NCBI GenBank assembly: GCA_964592235.1 | Contig: CAZQCF010000005.1 | Span: 62,001 to 126,000, forward strand | Reading direction: 5' to 3' | Source of the DNA: PLA3 sp964592235 | Lineage (GTDB): Bacteria > Planctomycetota > Phycisphaerae > UBA1845 > UTPLA1 | Length of the DNA stretch: 64,000 nucleotides | Part shown: one piece after another, positions 62,113-64,000 of the stretch | Layout of the letters: each line of letters begins with the position of its first letter | Position numbering within the stretch: position 1 is the stretch's first letter | Notes under the pieces: generated by a model | The model's database searches: none | Seen by the model: the letters and a program-made list of their open reading frames with translations, nothing else | Told to the model about the DNA's origin: nothing | Made by a program: the position numbers and the translations under genes

Positions 62113-62367
62113 ATGGCGGTGAGTCTTTCGGCCGATGCGGCGCTGGCTCGGCATTTCAATGAAGCGCGGAGCCGATTGCTGGACGTGGCGGCGATCCTGG
62201 ATCGCATCGAGCGTGGCGCGGGCGCAGCCGGTGTGTGGAATGATCCGCGACTGGTGAAGACGCGCGAGGCGATCGCGGCGCTGCTGGTCGATGGGCCGGA
62301 TCGCGCGGAGCGCGTGCAGATGATCTTTTCGCGGGCGTATGAAGCGGGCTGGCAGGCGCGGGGTTAG
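62113..62367 (+). CDS. Small helical protein upstream of TatD-like gene
   Basis: 84 aa, wholly alpha-helical by appearance (ALARHFNEARSRLLDVAAILDR; ERVQMIFSRAYEAGW). Family not recognised. GGAGG five bases before ATG 62113 fixes the start. The TatD-like gene follows after three bases, so the two are coupled and likely act together. Confidence 0.75.
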   Translation: MAVSLSADAALARHFNEARSRLLDVAAILDRIERGAGAAGVWNDPRLVKTREAIAALLVDGPDRAERVQMIFSRAYEAGWQARG

Positions 62368-62370
62368 TCC

Positions 62371-63177
62371 ATGCAATACATCGACCCGCACATTCACATG
62401 GTCTCGCGCGTGACGGACGACTACGAGCGGCTGGCGCAGGCGGGTTGCGTGGCCGTGAGCGAGCCGGCGTTCTGGGCGGGGTTCGACCGGGGCAGCGCTG
62501 CGGCGTTTCATGATTATTTTCGACAACTGACGGAATACGAGCCGAAGCGGGCGGCGCAATTCGGAATTCGTCACTTCTGCTGGCTGTGCATCAACGCGAA
62601 GGAGGCGGAGAACGTCGCGCTGTCGCGCGAGGTGATCGAGCTGATCCCCGAGTTCCTCGATCGGCCGGGCGTGCTGGGCGTCGGCGAGATCGGGCTGAAC
62701 AAGAACACGCCGAATGAATGCCGGATTTTTCTGGAGCAGCTCGATCTGGCGGCGCGGCATGACGAACTGGTGCTCGTCCACACGCCGCACCTGGAGGACA
62801 AATACCAGGGCACGCGGATGATTCTCGACATGATTCGCGGCGATTCGGGCATCCGCCCGGAGCGTGTGTGCATCGATCACGTCGAGGAACACACGATTCG
62901 CCATGCGCTGGACGCCGGCTGCTGGGTGGGAATGACGCTGTATCCGGTGACCAAGTGCACGCCCGCGCGGGCGGCCGACATGGTGGAGCGGTATGGCGGT
63001 GAGCGGCTGTTGGTGAATTCGGCGGGGGACTGGGGACCGAGCGAGCCGATGGCCGTGCCGCGATTCATGCAGGAATTGCGCCAGCGCGGCTGGATCGCGA
63101 CGGAGATATCGAAGGTTGTATATGATAACCCGCTGGCGTTTCTCCGTCAGGGCCGGCGGTTCAAGGGAATCGATTGA
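62371..63177 (+). CDS. TatD-like metal-dependent hydrolase
   Basis: 268 aa TIM-barrel amidohydrolase of the TatD/EboB type. Metal residues are visible in the opening DPHIHM, GVGEIGLNKN, LVLVHTPHLED and CIDHVEEHT, with the final Asp in SAGDWG. TatD enzymes act on nucleic acids or small esters; close planctomycete relatives have no proven substrate. It follows the 84 aa gene by three bases. A REP-like repeat lies 20 bases past the stop. Confidence 0.82.
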   Translation: MQYIDPHIHMVSRVTDDYERLAQAGCVAVSEPAFWAGFDRGSAAAFHDYFRQLTEYEPKRAAQFGIRHFCWLCINAKEAENVALSREVIELIPEFLDRPGVLGVGEIGLNKNTPNECRIFLEQLDLAARHDELVLVHTPHLEDKYQGTRMILDMIRGDSGIRPERVCIDHVEEHTIRHALDAGCWVGMTLYPVTKCTPARAADMVERYGGERLLVNSAGDWGPSEPMAVPRFMQELRQRGWIATEISKVVYDNPLAFLRQGRRFKGID

Positions 63178-63196
63178 ACTAGCGATTTGCGCGCAA

Positions 63197-63224
63197 TCCG
63201 AGCCGCGACCGTCAGGGAGCGCCG
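63197..63224 (+). repeat. REP-like element, left of RAYT gene
   Basis: A 28-base unit containing GAGCCGCGACCGTCAGGGAG. The complement of the copy at 63848-63875 matches it at 27 of 28 positions. It lies after the TatD-like gene and before the 3-prime end of the RAYT gene. Confidence 0.85.
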
Positions 63225-63287
63225 GGTTCGCTTGCGGCTACGTCGGACGCCTGGAATTGACGTACAAAGCATCCGGAGCGCAGCGAT

Positions 63288-63782
63288 TCAATCAAACCGC
63301 CGCGGATCATCCTGCCACTCATCAACGTATTGAACAGCCGTGGCGATGTCCGCCGTGTTCCACAGATACTTCGTGCTTCCGTGCCGGGTCCAGAGCGGTT
63401 CGTCCTCTCCAAGCAGGCCACGCTCTCGCAATCGTCGCGTGCCATACGCCTTGAAGTCATTCATGGCGCGCTCCGGAGAAGTACCATTTGAGGAAACCAC
63501 GACGTGGAGATGATTGGAGCGTACGGCCAGTGCGTGAATCGTCCAGCCGCGATGCCTGGCGACCTCGATGATTGTCGCTGTTAGACAGGCACGTTGATTG
63601 GCGGACAAGACGATGGGATCACCGATCATTCGGTCCGCTTCAGAAGTGACGCGAACAGGATTGGGCGGGGCGAAGTCACTCTTTGGTTGATTGTGTTCGC
63701 GATCAATGGAACCTCGCTGGTCGCCGTGTAACCGAGCGCCCTTGCACGTAAACGTGATGAAATAGGCGAGCGGATTATTCAT
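63288..63782 (-). CDS. REP-associated tyrosine transposase (RAYT, Y1 family)
   Basis: 164 aa single-strand transposase of the IS200-like Y1 superfamily. The HUH-type motif is SNHLHVVVS and the catalytic Tyr lies in FKAYGTRRLRE. Strands YFITFTCKGARL and a charged C-terminus complete the fold; all core parts are present. Such enzymes process REP palindromes and are domesticated rather than mobile. Inverted copies of a REP-like unit flank it at 63197 and 63848, as expected of a RAYT with its cognate element. Confidence 0.88.
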   Translation of the reverse strand: MNNPLAYFITFTCKGARLHGDQRGSIDREHNQPKSDFAPPNPVRVTSEADRMIGDPIVLSANQRACLTATIIEVARHRGWTIHALAVRSNHLHVVVSSNGTSPERAMNDFKAYGTRRLRERGLLGEDEPLWTRHGSTKYLWNTADIATAVQYVDEWQDDPRRFD

Positions 63783-63847
63783 GGCAATATTTACGATCAG
63801 GCGTTTGACGAAGCCTTGATGCGTTTTCTCGTTGTCGAAGCACCACT

Positions 63848-63875
63848 CGGCGCTCCCTTACGGTCGCGGCTCGGA
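63848..63875 (-). repeat. REP-like element, right of RAYT gene
   Basis: Inverted copy of the unit at 63197-63224, with a single difference. The difference makes TAA (on the minus strand, 63860-63858), which ends the gene running off the right edge, so the element contributes the last codons (EPRP) and stop of that gene. Confidence 0.85.
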
Positions 63876-64000
63876 ATAGCCGGATTTCGCGATTAGGGTG
63901 TACACGTCCGTGTCGCGAAGCGCACTCGCGTTCGCCGGGAGTGACCAATTCGCAATGATCGCCGCGAATTGTTCGGGTTGCGTCGCCGGCGCGCCGTGTG
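63858..64000 (-). CDS. Partial gene, C-terminal end of an unidentified protein
   Basis: The last 46 codons of a minus-strand gene whose start lies beyond the right edge. The piece reads QPEQFAAIIANWSLP, then RDTDVYTLIAKSGYSEPRP. Amino acid use looks like genuine coding, but the family cannot be told from this end. The last residues and the stop codon lie inside a REP-like element. Confidence 0.55.
   Translation of the reverse strand, partial: HGAPATQPEQFAAIIANWSLPANASALRDTDVYTLIAKSGYSEPRP

Overview
This is a 64 kb piece of a GC-rich bacterial chromosome that looks like a planctomycete, probably of the Phycisphaerae type (inference). The signs are secreted proteins ending in dockerin-like Asp-rich calcium repeats, an anti-sigma-like membrane protein fused to a DUF1559-like pilin head, ECF sigma factors paired with odd membrane partners, three separate type IV pilus ATPases, a split-alpha transhydrogenase, and several families of short palindromic repeats with a REP-associated transposase. 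No phage, plasmid or CRISPR array is visible. Most genes are housekeeping genes of vertical appearance.

Layout. 0.1-6.2 kb: secreted dockerin-type protein, GT-C glycosyltransferase, unknown protein, S41 protease. 6.3-13.3 kb: tsaD, then three secretion/pilus ATPases (PilB-like, PilT, PilB-like) and a PilZ protein. 13.7-16.6 kb: pyrimidine operon pyrR-pyrB-pyrC on the minus strand. 16.9-20.4 kb: Hpt protein, CoaX, a shortened MnmE-like GTPase, a methyltransferase. 20.4-24.5 kb: GAF-sigma54 activator divergent from an ECF sigma factor with an unusual membrane partner, with GGGTAA repeats between them. 24.5-27.6 kb: tRNA-Cys, an RlmN-like enzyme, tRNA-His, a diguanylate cyclase. 27.6-31.7 kb: a divergent CTP synthase, a nucleotidyltransferase gene broken by one stop codon, and ornithine aminotransferase.

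31.9-37.7 kb: a MacAB-like efflux cluster (Cys-rich exported protein, HlyD adaptor, ATPase, two FtsX permeases, putative lipoprotein). 37.9-42.8 kb: tRNA-Arg, STAS protein, Tat-exported class V aminotransferase, M28 peptidase, small exported proteins. 42.8-47.6 kb: arginine deiminase divergent from a hydantoinase-like amidohydrolase, then RarA. 47.6-53.8 kb: ABC-2 type transporter operon, a free-standing LigD-type phosphoesterase, TPR protein, AMMECR1 protein. 53.9-57.9 kb: operon pntA1-pntA2-pntB-deacetylase. 58-59.2 kb: a second ECF sigma factor with a membrane-anchored dockerin-like partner. 59.4-62 kb: cystathionine gamma-synthase/lyase and cystathionine beta-synthase, i.e. transsulfuration. 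62-64 kb: TatD-like hydrolase and a RAYT transposase lying between inverted copies of its probable REP element; one copy supplies the stop codon of the gene that runs off the right edge.

The points most worth following are the RAYT/REP pair and the other repeat families, the two ECF modules in which the expected anti-sigma place is taken by a pilin-head or dockerin-like membrane protein, the efflux cluster with its Cys-rich protein, and housekeeping enzymes lacking expected catalytic motifs (MnmE-like, CoaX, CTP synthase).
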